From positions 154,348 to 218,347 of the forward strand of contig PBHE01000003.1 in assembly GCA_002719335.1 (NCBI GenBank): 64,000 nt of DNA. Direction: 5' to 3'. Both the position numbers and the translations under genes were made by a program. The notes below the pieces were generated by a model, which was not told where the DNA came from, searched no databases, and saw nothing but the letters and a program-made list of their open reading frames with translations. Source of the stretch: Acidimicrobiaceae bacterium. GTDB lineage: Bacteria > Actinomycetota > Acidimicrobiia > Acidimicrobiales > Poriferisodalaceae. Of this stretch, positions 44,430 to 53,169 are shown one piece after another. Every line of letters starts with the position of its first letter. The first letter of the stretch is position 1.

Positions 44430-45308
44430 ATGGCCATAGACCCCAATGCTGTAGGTGCTGCAAGCAACCCGACTGAGCGTTCTTGGGGCTACCGTGATTC
44501 CCTCCTCTACGCGGTGGGAATCGGAGCAGGTGCCGAAGATCCATTCGGTTCAGAACTTGAATTCACCACCAACAACTCCAAGGAAGTCGAGCAGCTGACT
44601 TTCCCGACGCAGGGGGTAGTGATTGGCTTCGGCGCCGGGGGTGCTATCGGAAAGGTGGGAGAAATCGACTGGGGTCGGGTGCTCCACGGCTCTCAAGGCA
44701 TCACATTGCATCGCCCCATTCCAGTCGGAGGAACTGTCGTTATTGAGGAGAAGGTCAGCGGTATTTGGGATAAGGGCGAAGGAAAGAACGCAATCATCGA
44801 TACTGAAGCCAGAGCCGCGCTGAAAGAAACGGGTGAATCCCTGTTCGACTTGCGCGGGTCACTTGTTGTTCGAGGCGCGGGCGGGTTCGGAGGTGAGGAG
44901 GGAAATACTACTCCTCAGGTACACGCTCCTGACGTTTCACCGGATCATGAGATTACGTACGAAACCAGACCAGATCAGGCACTGACCTACAGACTTTCAG
45001 GGGACTACAACCCCTTACACAGCGATCCCTGGTTTGCGACTGAATTAGGTGGTTTCCCCACGCCAATCCTTCACGGACTGTGCACGTATGGGTTCACTGG
45101 TCGAGCGCTCCTGCACGCGCTTTGCGGTGGAGATCCAGCGCGATTTGGGAGTATGGACTCTCGGTTCTCTTCCCCAGTTTTTCCGGGTGATTCACTAACA
45201 GTCCAAATGTGGGTAGACGATGGAAGCGCGATTTACCGCACCATCGCTCAAAAGGACACAGCGCAGGAACGAACGGTTATCGACAACGGCATGTGCACGT
45301 TTGGCTGA
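44430..45308 (+). CDS. MaoC-type (R)-enoyl-CoA hydratase (hydratase-2, double hotdog)
   Basis: The 292-residue protein begins MAIDPNAVGAASNPTERSWGYRDSLLYAVGIGAG (quoted in part) and contains two hotdog domains. The second has the hydratase-2 signature YRLSGDYNPLHSDPWFA, with Asp and His as the catalytic pair, and PILHGLCTYGFTGRAL. The layout matches the hydratase-2 domain of multifunctional enzyme type 2; the partner SDR is immediately upstream. GAAGGAG lies 7 bp before the ATG at 44430; an earlier in-frame start overlaps the SDR and is rejected. Confidence 0.9.
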   Translation: MAIDPNAVGAASNPTERSWGYRDSLLYAVGIGAGAEDPFGSELEFTTNNSKEVEQLTFPTQGVVIGFGAGGAIGKVGEIDWGRVLHGSQGITLHRPIPVGGTVVIEEKVSGIWDKGEGKNAIIDTEARAALKETGESLFDLRGSLVVRGAGGFGGEEGNTTPQVHAPDVSPDHEITYETRPDQALTYRLSGDYNPLHSDPWFATELGGFPTPILHGLCTYGFTGRALLHALCGGDPARFGSMDSRFSSPVFPGDSLTVQMWVDDGSAIYRTIAQKDTAQERTVIDNGMCTFG

Positions 45309-45341
45309 GTTCAGTAATCAGCGGGTAAGACATCGCGAAGT

Positions 45342-46013
45342 TTAGAAAAGCTTAAGCTCGTTGCTTTCGATGCCACGTAGTTCGTCGTAATCAATGATCA
45401 AACATTTGATGCCGCGGTCTTCAGCTAGCACGCGTGCTTGTGGTTTGATTTCCTGCGCTGCAAAAATTCCGCTAACCGGACGGAGGTTTCCGTCGCGATT
45501 GAGGTACTCCAGATAACGGCTTAATTGCTCCACGCCGTCAATCTCGCCTCGCCGCTTAATTTCGATAGCAACGGCGGTGCCGACAACGTCCCTACACAGC
45601 AGATCCACCGGCCCAATATCGGTGGGGTACTCCCTTCTCACCAGCACCATCCCCGCCGAAATTTTCTCCACGTTCGCAGCCAATAGTTCTTGTAGGTGCG
45701 CTTCCACCCCGTCTTTTTGAAGACCCGGGTCTAGCCCCATTTCTTCTGTGAAGTCAGAGAGGATTTCGTGAAGTTGGATCGTTAGTTGCTCTTTCTTTTC
45801 GTTGGTGACGGTCCACTTCATCTCGCCGCCCTCCTCGTACTCCCGCAGATGATTTGGGGCGTTCATCCAGTTAAGAGGCTTGTAGGCGCCGCCATCGGCG
45901 TGCACTGCCACACAACCGTCGGCCTTCACCATGATTAGGCGAACCGCTTCAGAAAGGTGAGCATCTAGACGCCCTGAGTAGTCGACGGTGCATTTGGCGA
46001 TAACTAGTCGCAT
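45342..46013 (-). CDS. nucS: Mismatch-specific endonuclease NucS (EndoMS)
   Basis: NucS replaces MutS/MutL mismatch repair in actinobacteria and archaea: it cuts both strands at mismatches. The 223-residue protein has the N-terminal beta-rich domain ([15 protein letters not shown]) and a C-terminal RecB-like nuclease with GPVDLLCRD and [16 protein letters not shown] (Asp, Glu, Lys metal site). It ends in NELKLF, resembling the C-terminal motif that binds the beta clamp. Length and ends match the family. It lies between convergent fatty-acid type genes and an MBL hydrolase, with no DNA-repair neighbours. Confidence 0.95.
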   Translation of the reverse strand: MRLVIAKCTVDYSGRLDAHLSEAVRLIMVKADGCVAVHADGGAYKPLNWMNAPNHLREYEEGGEMKWTVTNEKKEQLTIQLHEILSDFTEEMGLDPGLQKDGVEAHLQELLAANVEKISAGMVLVRREYPTDIGPVDLLCRDVVGTAVAIEIKRRGEIDGVEQLSRYLEYLNRDGNLRPVSGIFAAQEIKPQARVLAEDRGIKCLIIDYDELRGIESNELKLF

Positions 46014-46068
46014 TGCTGCCCGAAACTAGTCATGGCAATGTCCGCCTGTGTGGATGGCCACCGCGTCG

Positions 46069-47067
46069 TCAAGAAAGCTGATAGGTAGCAGTTAGTTTGG
46101 GTTCTCCCACAGCATCGACAACCTCTGCCCGTCCAGTCTCAACCATGTGCAGCAGATGGGCATGCACGGAACCAGCTGCGGGATACCAGAGCCTTTTGTC
46201 ATATTTTGCGTACATTTCGGGTACAAAGTTGGCGATCTTTTGTGGGCCTTTGCGAAGAAAGCTGACGATTTGCTCCTCGCGCTCCTCGCGATGACTGATG
46301 AAGCTTCGAACGTAGTCAACAGGGTTTGGAATGGCCGGCCCGTGAGTCGGCCAATACCGATCATGTTGAAAGGGCAACAGTTTCCTTAACGACTCCATGT
46401 AATTCTTCATGGAGCCATCTGGAGGGCCAACAACGCTTGTAGCCCAACCCATCACATGATCTCCAGAAAACAGGCTCCGTTCTTCTTTGAGTTCGAAACA
46501 AAGATGATTTGAGCAATGCCCAGGTGTGTGAATCGCGCCGATCGTCCAGGTGGATCCGTGGACGATGTCGCCGTCAGCAAGAAGTACGTCTGGGGCAAAC
46601 TCCGTGTCGGCGCCTTCCCGCTTTAACTCTTCGGGAAGTTCTTCATATTCTTTCCTGTACTGGTCCTGCTCTTCGGTAGAGATGTATTCGGAGAAATCCA
46701 CTCGATCATCAGGGTCGTCCTCCCTGACCGCCCCGTGTGGGCCATATCCGTAAGAAATCGCACCGGTGCGTTCTTTTAGTTGTTTGGTGAGAGGTGAATG
46801 GTCGCTATGTGTGTGAGTGACAAATGCGTGACTAACCACTTCGCCCGGAGCCAGCGCCTTCAAAATGTCGTCAAGGTGACTCAAAAGCGGAGGGCCGGGA
46901 TCGATAACTGCGACTTCCCCGCGGCCGATTAGATATGTGCCCGTCCCCTTGTATGTAAATGGCGTTGGGTTTTTGCAGATAACTCTGCGAATGAGGGGCG
47001 TGACCTGATCACATGTCCCGTAGTCGAAGTCGCCAAGATCCTGATAGTGCTGAATGGTCGTTGCCAT
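46069..47067 (-). CDS. Metallo-beta-lactamase-fold hydrolase (LACTB2-like)
   Basis: The MBL-fold zinc motifs are THTHSDHSP (THxHxDH), TPGHCSNHLCF (third His), SGDHVMGW (Asp) and YWPTHGPAI (last His). The protein (332 residues) has a C-terminal helical extension with LRKGPQKIANFVPEMYAKY and HLLHMVETGRAEVV, a winged-helix-like tail typical of LACTB2 and related hydrolases. It probably hydrolyses a thioester or nucleic-acid phosphodiester; family evidence does not decide. It follows 10 bp after an alpha/beta hydrolase gene, a likely two-gene operon. Confidence 0.87.
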   Translation of the reverse strand: MATTIQHYQDLGDFDYGTCDQVTPLIRRVICKNPTPFTYKGTGTYLIGRGEVAVIDPGPPLLSHLDDILKALAPGEVVSHAFVTHTHSDHSPLTKQLKERTGAISYGYGPHGAVREDDPDDRVDFSEYISTEEQDQYRKEYEELPEELKREGADTEFAPDVLLADGDIVHGSTWTIGAIHTPGHCSNHLCFELKEERSLFSGDHVMGWATSVVGPPDGSMKNYMESLRKLLPFQHDRYWPTHGPAIPNPVDYVRSFISHREEREEQIVSFLRKGPQKIANFVPEMYAKYDKRLWYPAAGSVHAHLLHMVETGRAEVVDAVGEPKLTATYQLS

Positions 47068-47077
47068 GGTTCTCCGC

Positions 47078-48022
47078 TTAGAGCGCTTGCTCAGATCGAT
47101 CCCAACACGAGGTTATGAAATTATTGGCACGAAGGTTCGCTATTTGGCCGGCTGCACCAGGTAACACCGTAAATGCGTGAATAGCTTCGGGATAAATGTC
47201 CAAGATCCGGTCGCAGTCAGCAGCCTGCAGTCGCGCTGCCATAAACAAGCTGTCGTCCAGCAATGGATCATTGGTCCCGACAGTTATCAGCGAAGGCGGC
47301 AAGCCCTCTAAGTCCGCATAGAGGGGAGAAATCTGAGGATCTTTGGGGTCCTCTCCACTTTGTAGAAAGTGCCGGTAGAACCAGCGCAACTCCTCAGTGG
47401 GAATAAGAGGCAGGTCGACTCCGCGCCGCTGGCTTGGAGTCATGCTCAGATCAAAGACGCCATACACAAGGTTGAGTCCGACTAATCGATCAAGCATTCC
47501 GAGTCGATCTCGAATTCGCAGGGCGGTTGTAGCACTGAGGTGCCCCCCAGCAGATTCGCCGCCAATTACCAATCCGCGGACCCCCCACTCCTCCTCAGAG
47601 TTCTCTAGAACCCATCGAGCAGCGGCTTCGCAGTCGTCGAGCGCTGTCGGAAAAGGAAATTCTGGAGCCAGTCGATATTCCACTGAAATGGCCACCGAGT
47701 TGGTATCAGTAGCGACCGCCTCAAGTTTTGGATCCCGTTCAAAGGCGGAACCGACCACCCATCCCCCTCCATGCAAATGTAGATACACACCTCGAGGGTT
47801 TGGCGGAACAAACATCCGAAGTCCGATCTCTCCTCCGGGAATCTGGATTCTTCGAGTGATTCCGTGCTCGAGTACCGGTTGCGGGGCAACCCCAGGAATG
47901 CCCTTTCGTGCCTCAGAGACAGAACCGCCCGAGATTTTCCAGGTGCCAAGAACTTGCTCAATGGTTTCGTTGTCGGTCTTGGTAACTGCTCGCAGGGCTT
48001 CAAGTTCAGGGTCTTCAACCAT
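47078..48022 (-). CDS. Alpha/beta hydrolase (hormone-sensitive-lipase family)
   Basis: The 314-residue esterase has the HSL motif LHGGGWVVGS (oxyanion HGGGW) and the nucleophile elbow VIGGESAGGHLSA. The acid and histidine of the triad are in GTNDPLLDDS and AIHAFTVLPG. HSL-type enzymes hydrolyse small acyl or carboxyl esters in the cytosol. It is the first gene of an operon with the MBL-fold hydrolase. No signal peptide. ATG at 48022 is the start; 169 bp separate it from divergent yaaA. Confidence 0.9.
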   Translation of the reverse strand: MVEDPELEALRAVTKTDNETIEQVLGTWKISGGSVSEARKGIPGVAPQPVLEHGITRRIQIPGGEIGLRMFVPPNPRGVYLHLHGGGWVVGSAFERDPKLEAVATDTNSVAISVEYRLAPEFPFPTALDDCEAAARWVLENSEEEWGVRGLVIGGESAGGHLSATTALRIRDRLGMLDRLVGLNLVYGVFDLSMTPSQRRGVDLPLIPTEELRWFYRHFLQSGEDPKDPQISPLYADLEGLPPSLITVGTNDPLLDDSLFMAARLQAADCDRILDIYPEAIHAFTVLPGAAGQIANLRANNFITSCWDRSEQAL

Positions 48023-48191
48023 GGCCTGGACCGTAGTCGCGACAAGATGTGAAGGTTGCCTCCAACGAATCCTTATGCGGCGATCGAATCGTTGACAGAG
48101 GATGATAATTATGATGCGAAAGCCCCCCGCACTCGATAGATCCCAAGTCGAGCCGCCGCGCTCCCTAAACTTCAGGTAGGAGGAACAAAAC

Positions 48192-48974
48192 GTGCTGATC
48201 GTCCTATCACCCGCTAAGACCCTTGACTTCGACTCAGAGCTTCAGACCCGTAAACATTCGTTGCCGACTTTGGTAAATGACTCCGCGGAGCTTGTAAAGG
48301 CCCTGAGCAAGAAATCCCCCCCAGACTTAGGCCAGTTGATGCACCTCTCGCCTGCTCTGGCTGATCTAAATGCAGAGCGCTATCAGGATTGGGAGCCCGA
48401 ATTTACAATTGAAAATTCGCGACCGGCTCTTCTCGCGTTCAAGGGTGATGTCTACGTTGGCATGGATGTGAATCGTTACAACGAGCGAGACTTCACACGA
48501 GCCCAAAAAACGCTACGTATCTTGTCCGGCTTACATGGAGTTCTTCGACCCCTAGACCTCATCCAGCCATACCGACTTGAGATGGGGACCAGGCTCGCAA
48601 CCAACCGCGGGACTGATCTATATGATTTTTGGGGCGACCAAATCACCACAGTACTCAACGCAGATCTTGAAGGTCATCGCTCCCAGGTCTTAATCAACTT
48701 GGCTTCAAAAGAGTATTTCTCGGCAATCGACGAAAATCTTCTATCGGCCCCCGTTGTGAGTCCACGATTCCTCGATGAAAAAAACGGGAATTTTAAAATC
48801 ATCAGCTTCTACGCCAAACAGGCGCGAGGGGCGATGGCCTCGTGGCTGATTCTTAATCGGATTGACAATCCACGTTCCATTGTCGATTTCGGTGAAATGG
48901 GCTACCGCTACGCGCCCGACAAGAGCACCCCTAGCGAACCGACATTTGTTAGGGCCGAACGCGTATCTGGATGA
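48192..48974 (+). CDS. yaaA: Peroxide stress protein YaaA (UPF0246)
   Basis: The protein begins with MLIVLSPAKTLDF, the exact N-terminal signature of the YaaA family, and continues with FKGDVYVGMD, LSGLHGVLRPLDLIQPYRLEMG and LASKEYFSAID (quoted in part), all family-conserved. YaaA in E. coli limits iron-driven damage under peroxide stress and binds DNA; the fold resembles a DNA-binding domain. The GTG start at 48192 is preceded by GGAGGAA. Length 260 residues equals the family norm. It converges with the CoA-transferase gene at a 3-bp gap. Confidence 0.95.
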   Translation: MLIVLSPAKTLDFDSELQTRKHSLPTLVNDSAELVKALSKKSPPDLGQLMHLSPALADLNAERYQDWEPEFTIENSRPALLAFKGDVYVGMDVNRYNERDFTRAQKTLRILSGLHGVLRPLDLIQPYRLEMGTRLATNRGTDLYDFWGDQITTVLNADLEGHRSQVLINLASKEYFSAIDENLLSAPVVSPRFLDEKNGNFKIISFYAKQARGAMASWLILNRIDNPRSIVDFGEMGYRYAPDKSTPSEPTFVRAERVSG

Positions 48975-48977
48975 GGA

Positions 48978-50276
48978 TTAGAGAACTTGCATCCGACGGG
49001 CTGCCTCTTGCAGTTCTGAACGGTGGTCAGGATGGGCGACTGCAATGAGTCGCTCTGCCTTCTGTCGGACTGAAGCATCTTGTAATCGCGCGATACCAAA
49101 TTCAGTGACGACGACGTCGACGTCGTATCTAGTAGCGGTCACGGCGTTCACGTTTATTTGAGGCACTATTCGAGATGCAGCGCCTCTGCGAGCGGTTGCA
49201 GGCATCAGATGAATCGACATCGCTGAATCGGACATTTGACAGCCGCGAAGGAAGTCCAAAGCCCCCCCGACACCGCTGTGCTGCACACCGTTAATCATCT
49301 CGGAGTTCACTTGACCCCAAAGATCAATCTCCAATGCGCCGTTCACACACCTCATATCCCGGTTGGCGGCGATCTGACTGTGGTTTAGGGCTACGTGTGC
49401 CGGGACGATGTGGCAGTTCGGGTTGTCATCGACAAAGTCGAACGTCTCGGGAAGAGCAATGGTGAACACAGTCTTGTCAGGGAAGACCGTTTTTAAGCGG
49501 TTTGTCGCGGCCCCTGATCGCATCAAATCCATGAGACCCTGACCCATGACCTCGGTATGAATCCCCAAATCGTTCTTGTGCGTTAACCGAGCCAGCGCTA
49601 CCTCCGTTAGGCCCCCGACCCCGGACTGCACCGTGGCACCGTCAGGGATCAATTCGTCAAGTGCATCAACAAATGGATCGAGATTCGACGGAGGGCTACG
49701 TTCATCAAAGACCGGCATGGATCCCCTGAGTGGTACGTGAATCAAACCGTCGAAATCTTCAATCCTGAACGAGTCACCGTGAATGTAAGGCACGACAGGG
49801 TTCACCAGGCCAAAAACTAGATCTCCTTCGTTGCGCGCGCGACGAACCAGAGCGTCGTTTCCCGCCAATGCCGACCCCGGGGGGACTGTGCCGTCAGGCA
49901 GCGGAGTTCCGACTTGCACACATGCAACGCGAGGTGGGTTCCGTTTACTGAACCGCCCCCAATCCTCGAGCCGCACTGGCACCAGTTCGGCGTGGGCACC
50001 CGCCTCTCGAAGAATTTGCGTCAGGAATGGTGCGCGCAACTCAAGGTTCGCGTTCGCTGCAATGGCAGCTCCACCCTTTCTCGGTGCAGGTACGAAGACG
50101 GCGACGTCTTTTAGGTCAGTGCGTTCGGCAAGGGCGTAGAGAAATGCTGTGGGTTCGGGCAAGCTCGCCCCAACCAGATCCCCATCGCGAACTTGAGCCG
50201 CTGCAGCCTCAGGCGTGGTAACGAGATCTGGCCAAGCCTCAGTCCAGTCGAAACCAGTTTTTTCTTCTGCAACCAC
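48978..50276 (-). CDS. Acetyl-CoA hydrolase/4-hydroxybutyrate CoA-transferase family protein
   Basis: The 432-residue protein is a class I-like CoA-transferase of the acetyl-CoA hydrolase group. It has the GVGGLTEVALARL segment, the catalytic glutamate in GIHTEVMGQGLMDLM, VQSGVGGL, and the ISAVTATRYDVDVVVTEFG-like ending (here VNAVTATRYDVDVVVTEFGIARL, quoted in part). These enzymes move CoA from acetyl- or another acyl-CoA to a carboxylic acid or water. Its substrate is unknown. ATG at 50276 (MVAEEKTGFDW) is the start. It converges on yaaA. Confidence 0.88.
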   Translation of the reverse strand: MVAEEKTGFDWTEAWPDLVTTPEAAAAQVRDGDLVGASLPEPTAFLYALAERTDLKDVAVFVPAPRKGGAAIAANANLELRAPFLTQILREAGAHAELVPVRLEDWGRFSKRNPPRVACVQVGTPLPDGTVPPGSALAGNDALVRRARNEGDLVFGLVNPVVPYIHGDSFRIEDFDGLIHVPLRGSMPVFDERSPPSNLDPFVDALDELIPDGATVQSGVGGLTEVALARLTHKNDLGIHTEVMGQGLMDLMRSGAATNRLKTVFPDKTVFTIALPETFDFVDDNPNCHIVPAHVALNHSQIAANRDMRCVNGALEIDLWGQVNSEMINGVQHSGVGGALDFLRGCQMSDSAMSIHLMPATARRGAASRIVPQINVNAVTATRYDVDVVVTEFGIARLQDASVRQKAERLIAVAHPDHRSELQEAARRMQVL

Positions 50277-50349
50277 TCACAGAAGGTATCCCAAGGCTGA
50301 CTCGATAGTCAGCGAACGACGGCAGCAAGGCAGTTTCCTTAATGATCGT

Positions 50350-50382
50350 TTGCATAACTAGGGGTAGCGATGCCTATAGTTC
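50350..50382 (+). promoter_or_regulatory. Possible promoter for the PEP-utilising gene
   Basis: A TTGCAT hexamer near 50349-50354 and TATAGT near 50374-50379 resemble -35 and -10 elements, but the spacing of about 19 bp is longer than ideal. This would give a leader of about 160 nt that includes the 13-bp hairpin at 50464. Weak evidence only. Confidence 0.3.
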
Positions 50383-50463
50383 GGGGCAGTTGCGATGCGT
50401 TTATATCTCAAATCGTACGCTTTAGATTCCGCAGAGGCGTCTGTGTGAAAGGCCGTGATCTGG

Positions 50464-50499
50464 CCGGGTGGCTACCAGGAGGGGGAGGTAGCCACCCGG
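50464..50499 (+). promoter_or_regulatory. Perfect 13-bp hairpin in the leader of the PEP-utilising gene
   Basis: CCGGGTGGCTACC at 50464-50476 is exactly complementary to GGTAGCCACCCGG at 50487-50499. The 10-base loop, AGGAGGGGGA, is purine-only and contains a Shine-Dalgarno-like core. There is no following U-run, so it is not a standard intrinsic terminator. The real ribosome site, AGGAGG at 50530, lies 31 bp further on. The structure could be a regulatory leader, a processing site or a terminator of an upstream transcript. Confidence 0.7.
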
Positions 50500-50543
50500 T
50501 CCATCGGCTTGCCACTGATTCGCTTCACTAGGAGGAACAGGTC

Positions 50544-52295
50544 ATGGCTGAGGAGTACTTCGTCGGGACAAATACATCGGATCGTTACCCGATTTGGACT
50601 CGAGCCAATGTCGGGGAGGTGTTCCCCGATCCAGTCGCCCTTTCTACCTTTGATTTCGCGTTCCAAAACGACGACGGAATACAAATGAGTGAGCAGGGTT
50701 TTCGTGATGCGTACATCAGGATTGGAGCATTTGAGGAGAGCGAATTCGACCCCGATAATCCTGTATTCCTGGGCGTTTTCGGAGGGTATACCTACCTAAA
50801 TGCGTCCCTGATGCGGATCTTCGGCGAGCGGGCACCCGGCCTTTCCGCACAAGATATCGACGACGCGTTCTTTGGGGTACAGCCCGGAATCCCCCCGTAC
50901 GAACAACACCCTGACGACCCCAGCCCTGAGGCTGAAGCTCGGATAGGAGAGGTTTTTGGATGGGCTCTTACGACCCCCGATCTTCCAGAAGTTTTGGCAC
51001 AGGAGCAGGAAGTCAACTTACTGCGCGAAAATCGGCCTGACTTTGCGTCAATGGGCGATCACGAACTTGTCGATTGGATCGAGAATTTCTTTCGTGGTGG
51101 ATTCCGAAAGCTTTTTGCACAACACATATTCATTAGCTTTCTGACTACTGTTCCGTTGGGCATTGTGTCTGCGGTGTGTGAGGCCATAGGGCGTCCGACT
51201 GATGCGATGAAAATCATGGCGGGTCTCGGAGACGTGGAGTCGGCGGCGCCGTCGATGGCTATGTGGGAACTCGGGCGCCAAGCTACATCTTCGAGCAGTG
51301 TTTCCGCGGTGTTCGAAGCAGGTATCAGTAATCTAGACACTCGTCTGCGGGCCGCCGAAGAACCCGATTGCGTCGAGTTTGTGGATGCTTTCGACCTCTT
51401 CCTGCGTTCCTACGGGTCACGGGGACCCAATGAGTGGGAAATGTCCTGCCCGACTTGGGAAACAGATCCCGACTTAGCTTTGGCTGCCATTGATCGCATG
51501 CGAGTATCTCCCGCGTCAGCAGCGCCGCACGACCATCAGACAGATCTCGCGGTGGAACGCGAACGCCTAGTCGCGGAGATTGGGGCCATGCTTGAAGCAG
51601 ACCCTGAGGCCCAAGGCCAGTTCTTGGCCGGGGCTCATGGAGCTTCGGTGCTGATGCCGGGTCGAGAGCGCACTAAGACTAACTGCGTGAAATTTATTCA
51701 AGAGGGACGAATCGCCGCCCGCGAGTTTGGCCGGCGCATGGTTGAAAGAGGCGTATTTCCTGAAGTCACTAGTTTCGCGATGCTTCGCTTCTCTGAACTA
51801 CATCAGGCCATCGATAATGCTGACGGATGGCGGCAAGTCATCGAACAACGCCAAGAGGTTTTCGACACAGCGAGCAGTCGGCAGGAACCATTTGTGATCG
51901 TCGGGGAAGCCGAGCCGCTTTCGTCGTGGGTTCGACGCGACGCTGTAACCTTCGAGTCGGTAGGCAACGGCGATTCGATCCAAGGTATGCCAGGTTGTCC
52001 TGGAGTATCTGAGGGTCGAGCTCGTGTAATTTTGGATAGCCACGACCCGACTGCGCTCGAGCCTGGTGATGTTCTGATCGCTCCCCTTACCGACCCTTCG
52101 TGGACGCCTTTGTTTGTGCCTGCGGCAGGGGTTGTGGTTGATGTCGGGGCTGCTCTGAGTCACGCGATTATTGTCAGTCGGGAGTTGGGTATTCCATGTG
52201 TGGTGTCAGCTACCAATGCAACTAAACGCATTCCCGATGGGGCAATGGTTCGTGTGGATGGAGACTCTGGGGTAGTGACCGTACTCGAGGTCTAG
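50544..52295 (+). CDS. PEP-utilising-enzyme mobile-domain protein lacking the ATP-grasp half
   Basis: The 583-residue protein ends with a PEP-utilising mobile (phosphohistidine) domain: VGAALSHAIIVSRELGIPCVVSAT carries the phospho-accepting histidine in SHA, and IPDGAMVRVDGDSGVVTVL closes it. The N-terminal part opens with WTRANVGEVFPDPVAL, the pattern of the middle region of PEP synthase and rifampicin phosphotransferase. The ATP-grasp domain needed for ATP-driven phosphorylation is absent and no such gene is next to it. AGGAGG at 50530 precedes the ATG. Function is unknown; it may accept phosphate from a separate partner. Confidence 0.82.
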   Translation: MAEEYFVGTNTSDRYPIWTRANVGEVFPDPVALSTFDFAFQNDDGIQMSEQGFRDAYIRIGAFEESEFDPDNPVFLGVFGGYTYLNASLMRIFGERAPGLSAQDIDDAFFGVQPGIPPYEQHPDDPSPEAEARIGEVFGWALTTPDLPEVLAQEQEVNLLRENRPDFASMGDHELVDWIENFFRGGFRKLFAQHIFISFLTTVPLGIVSAVCEAIGRPTDAMKIMAGLGDVESAAPSMAMWELGRQATSSSSVSAVFEAGISNLDTRLRAAEEPDCVEFVDAFDLFLRSYGSRGPNEWEMSCPTWETDPDLALAAIDRMRVSPASAAPHDHQTDLAVERERLVAEIGAMLEADPEAQGQFLAGAHGASVLMPGRERTKTNCVKFIQEGRIAAREFGRRMVERGVFPEVTSFAMLRFSELHQAIDNADGWRQVIEQRQEVFDTASSRQEPFVIVGEAEPLSSWVRRDAVTFESVGNGDSIQGMPGCPGVSEGRARVILDSHDPTALEPGDVLIAPLTDPSWTPLFVPAAGVVVDVGAALSHAIIVSRELGIPCVVSATNATKRIPDGAMVRVDGDSGVVTVLEV

Positions 52296-52332
52296 AATTG
52301 TTAGGGAAGCAGCGAAACTTCATAGTCGACGC

Positions 52333-53157
52333 TCAATCGTCTTCGCCCCACCTCGGAGCTCGCCCCTCTATTAACGCTTTCACTCCTTCTCGATAATCTG
52401 GGTCCGTCATGGCGGTTTCTAACAACTCTTCCGAATGGGATATAGCGCTACCCACGTCTTGGTGTTGGTCCAAGTAGATTTGTCGTTTCGTCATTCGCTG
52501 TGCGGATGGCGCGACGCGAGTCGCAAGATTTCGGGCATAGGCGTGGACTTGAGGCAGTAAATCTTCGGGTTCAAGAAGATCGTTGAAGAGGCCCCAGCCG
52601 TCTGTTTCGCTGGCCAATAGGACTCTGCTTGAAAGTAAGAGATCGTTAGCTCGGGTTAGGCCGATTAATCTGGGCAACAGCCAAGAGAGCCCAAATTCTG
52701 CCGGCAAGCCGAGAGGTCCGTGGGCGGTGGTGAGTTTGGCGTTATTCGCTGCGAACCTCAGATCGCAGTAGCAGGCCAGAACCAACCCGACTCCTGCCGC
52801 GGCGCCGTTGACGGCGGCGATGGTCGTAACATTTAAACCGAACATGAACGCGAAGTTGTGATCGAATTGAGGCGCCACGCCGTATCCAGGATTCGCTAGT
52901 TCGGCATCAGTCCCAGAGTCGTAACCTCCTTTTTCGATGTGGCCTTCAAGTGCTTGACTGTCGGCCCCAACGCAGAAGTCCTTCCCCTTTCCAGTGATGA
53001 CTACCGTTCGGATTTCGGGGTTGGTCTCTGCCTTTTCAAGGAGATAGCGAAGTTCGGTGTGCATTCGGCCAGTCCATGCGTTGTGTCGGTGCGGACGACA
53101 CAACGTCACCATCGCGACTGGGCCCTTGGCTTCGAACAGCGTTGCTTTTAGCTCCAT
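52333..53157 (-). CDS. Enoyl-CoA hydratase/isomerase (crotonase family)
   Basis: Crotonase fold of 274 residues. Visible marks are VVITGKGKDFCVGADSQ (first oxyanion loop), NGAAAGVGLVLACYCDL and the helix after it, and LPAEFGLSWLLPRLIG with a glutamate near the usual catalytic area. The C-terminal EGVKALIEGRAPRWG is the family ending. Its substrate is unknown. The gene starts 12 bp after the inositol-phosphatase gene ends, and both lie on the minus strand. Confidence 0.88.
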   Translation of the reverse strand: MELKATLFEAKGPVAMVTLCRPHRHNAWTGRMHTELRYLLEKAETNPEIRTVVITGKGKDFCVGADSQALEGHIEKGGYDSGTDAELANPGYGVAPQFDHNFAFMFGLNVTTIAAVNGAAAGVGLVLACYCDLRFAANNAKLTTAHGPLGLPAEFGLSWLLPRLIGLTRANDLLLSSRVLLASETDGWGLFNDLLEPEDLLPQVHAYARNLATRVAPSAQRMTKRQIYLDQHQDVGSAISHSEELLETAMTDPDYREGVKALIEGRAPRWGEDD

Positions 53158-53169
53158 TAATCCCCCAAG

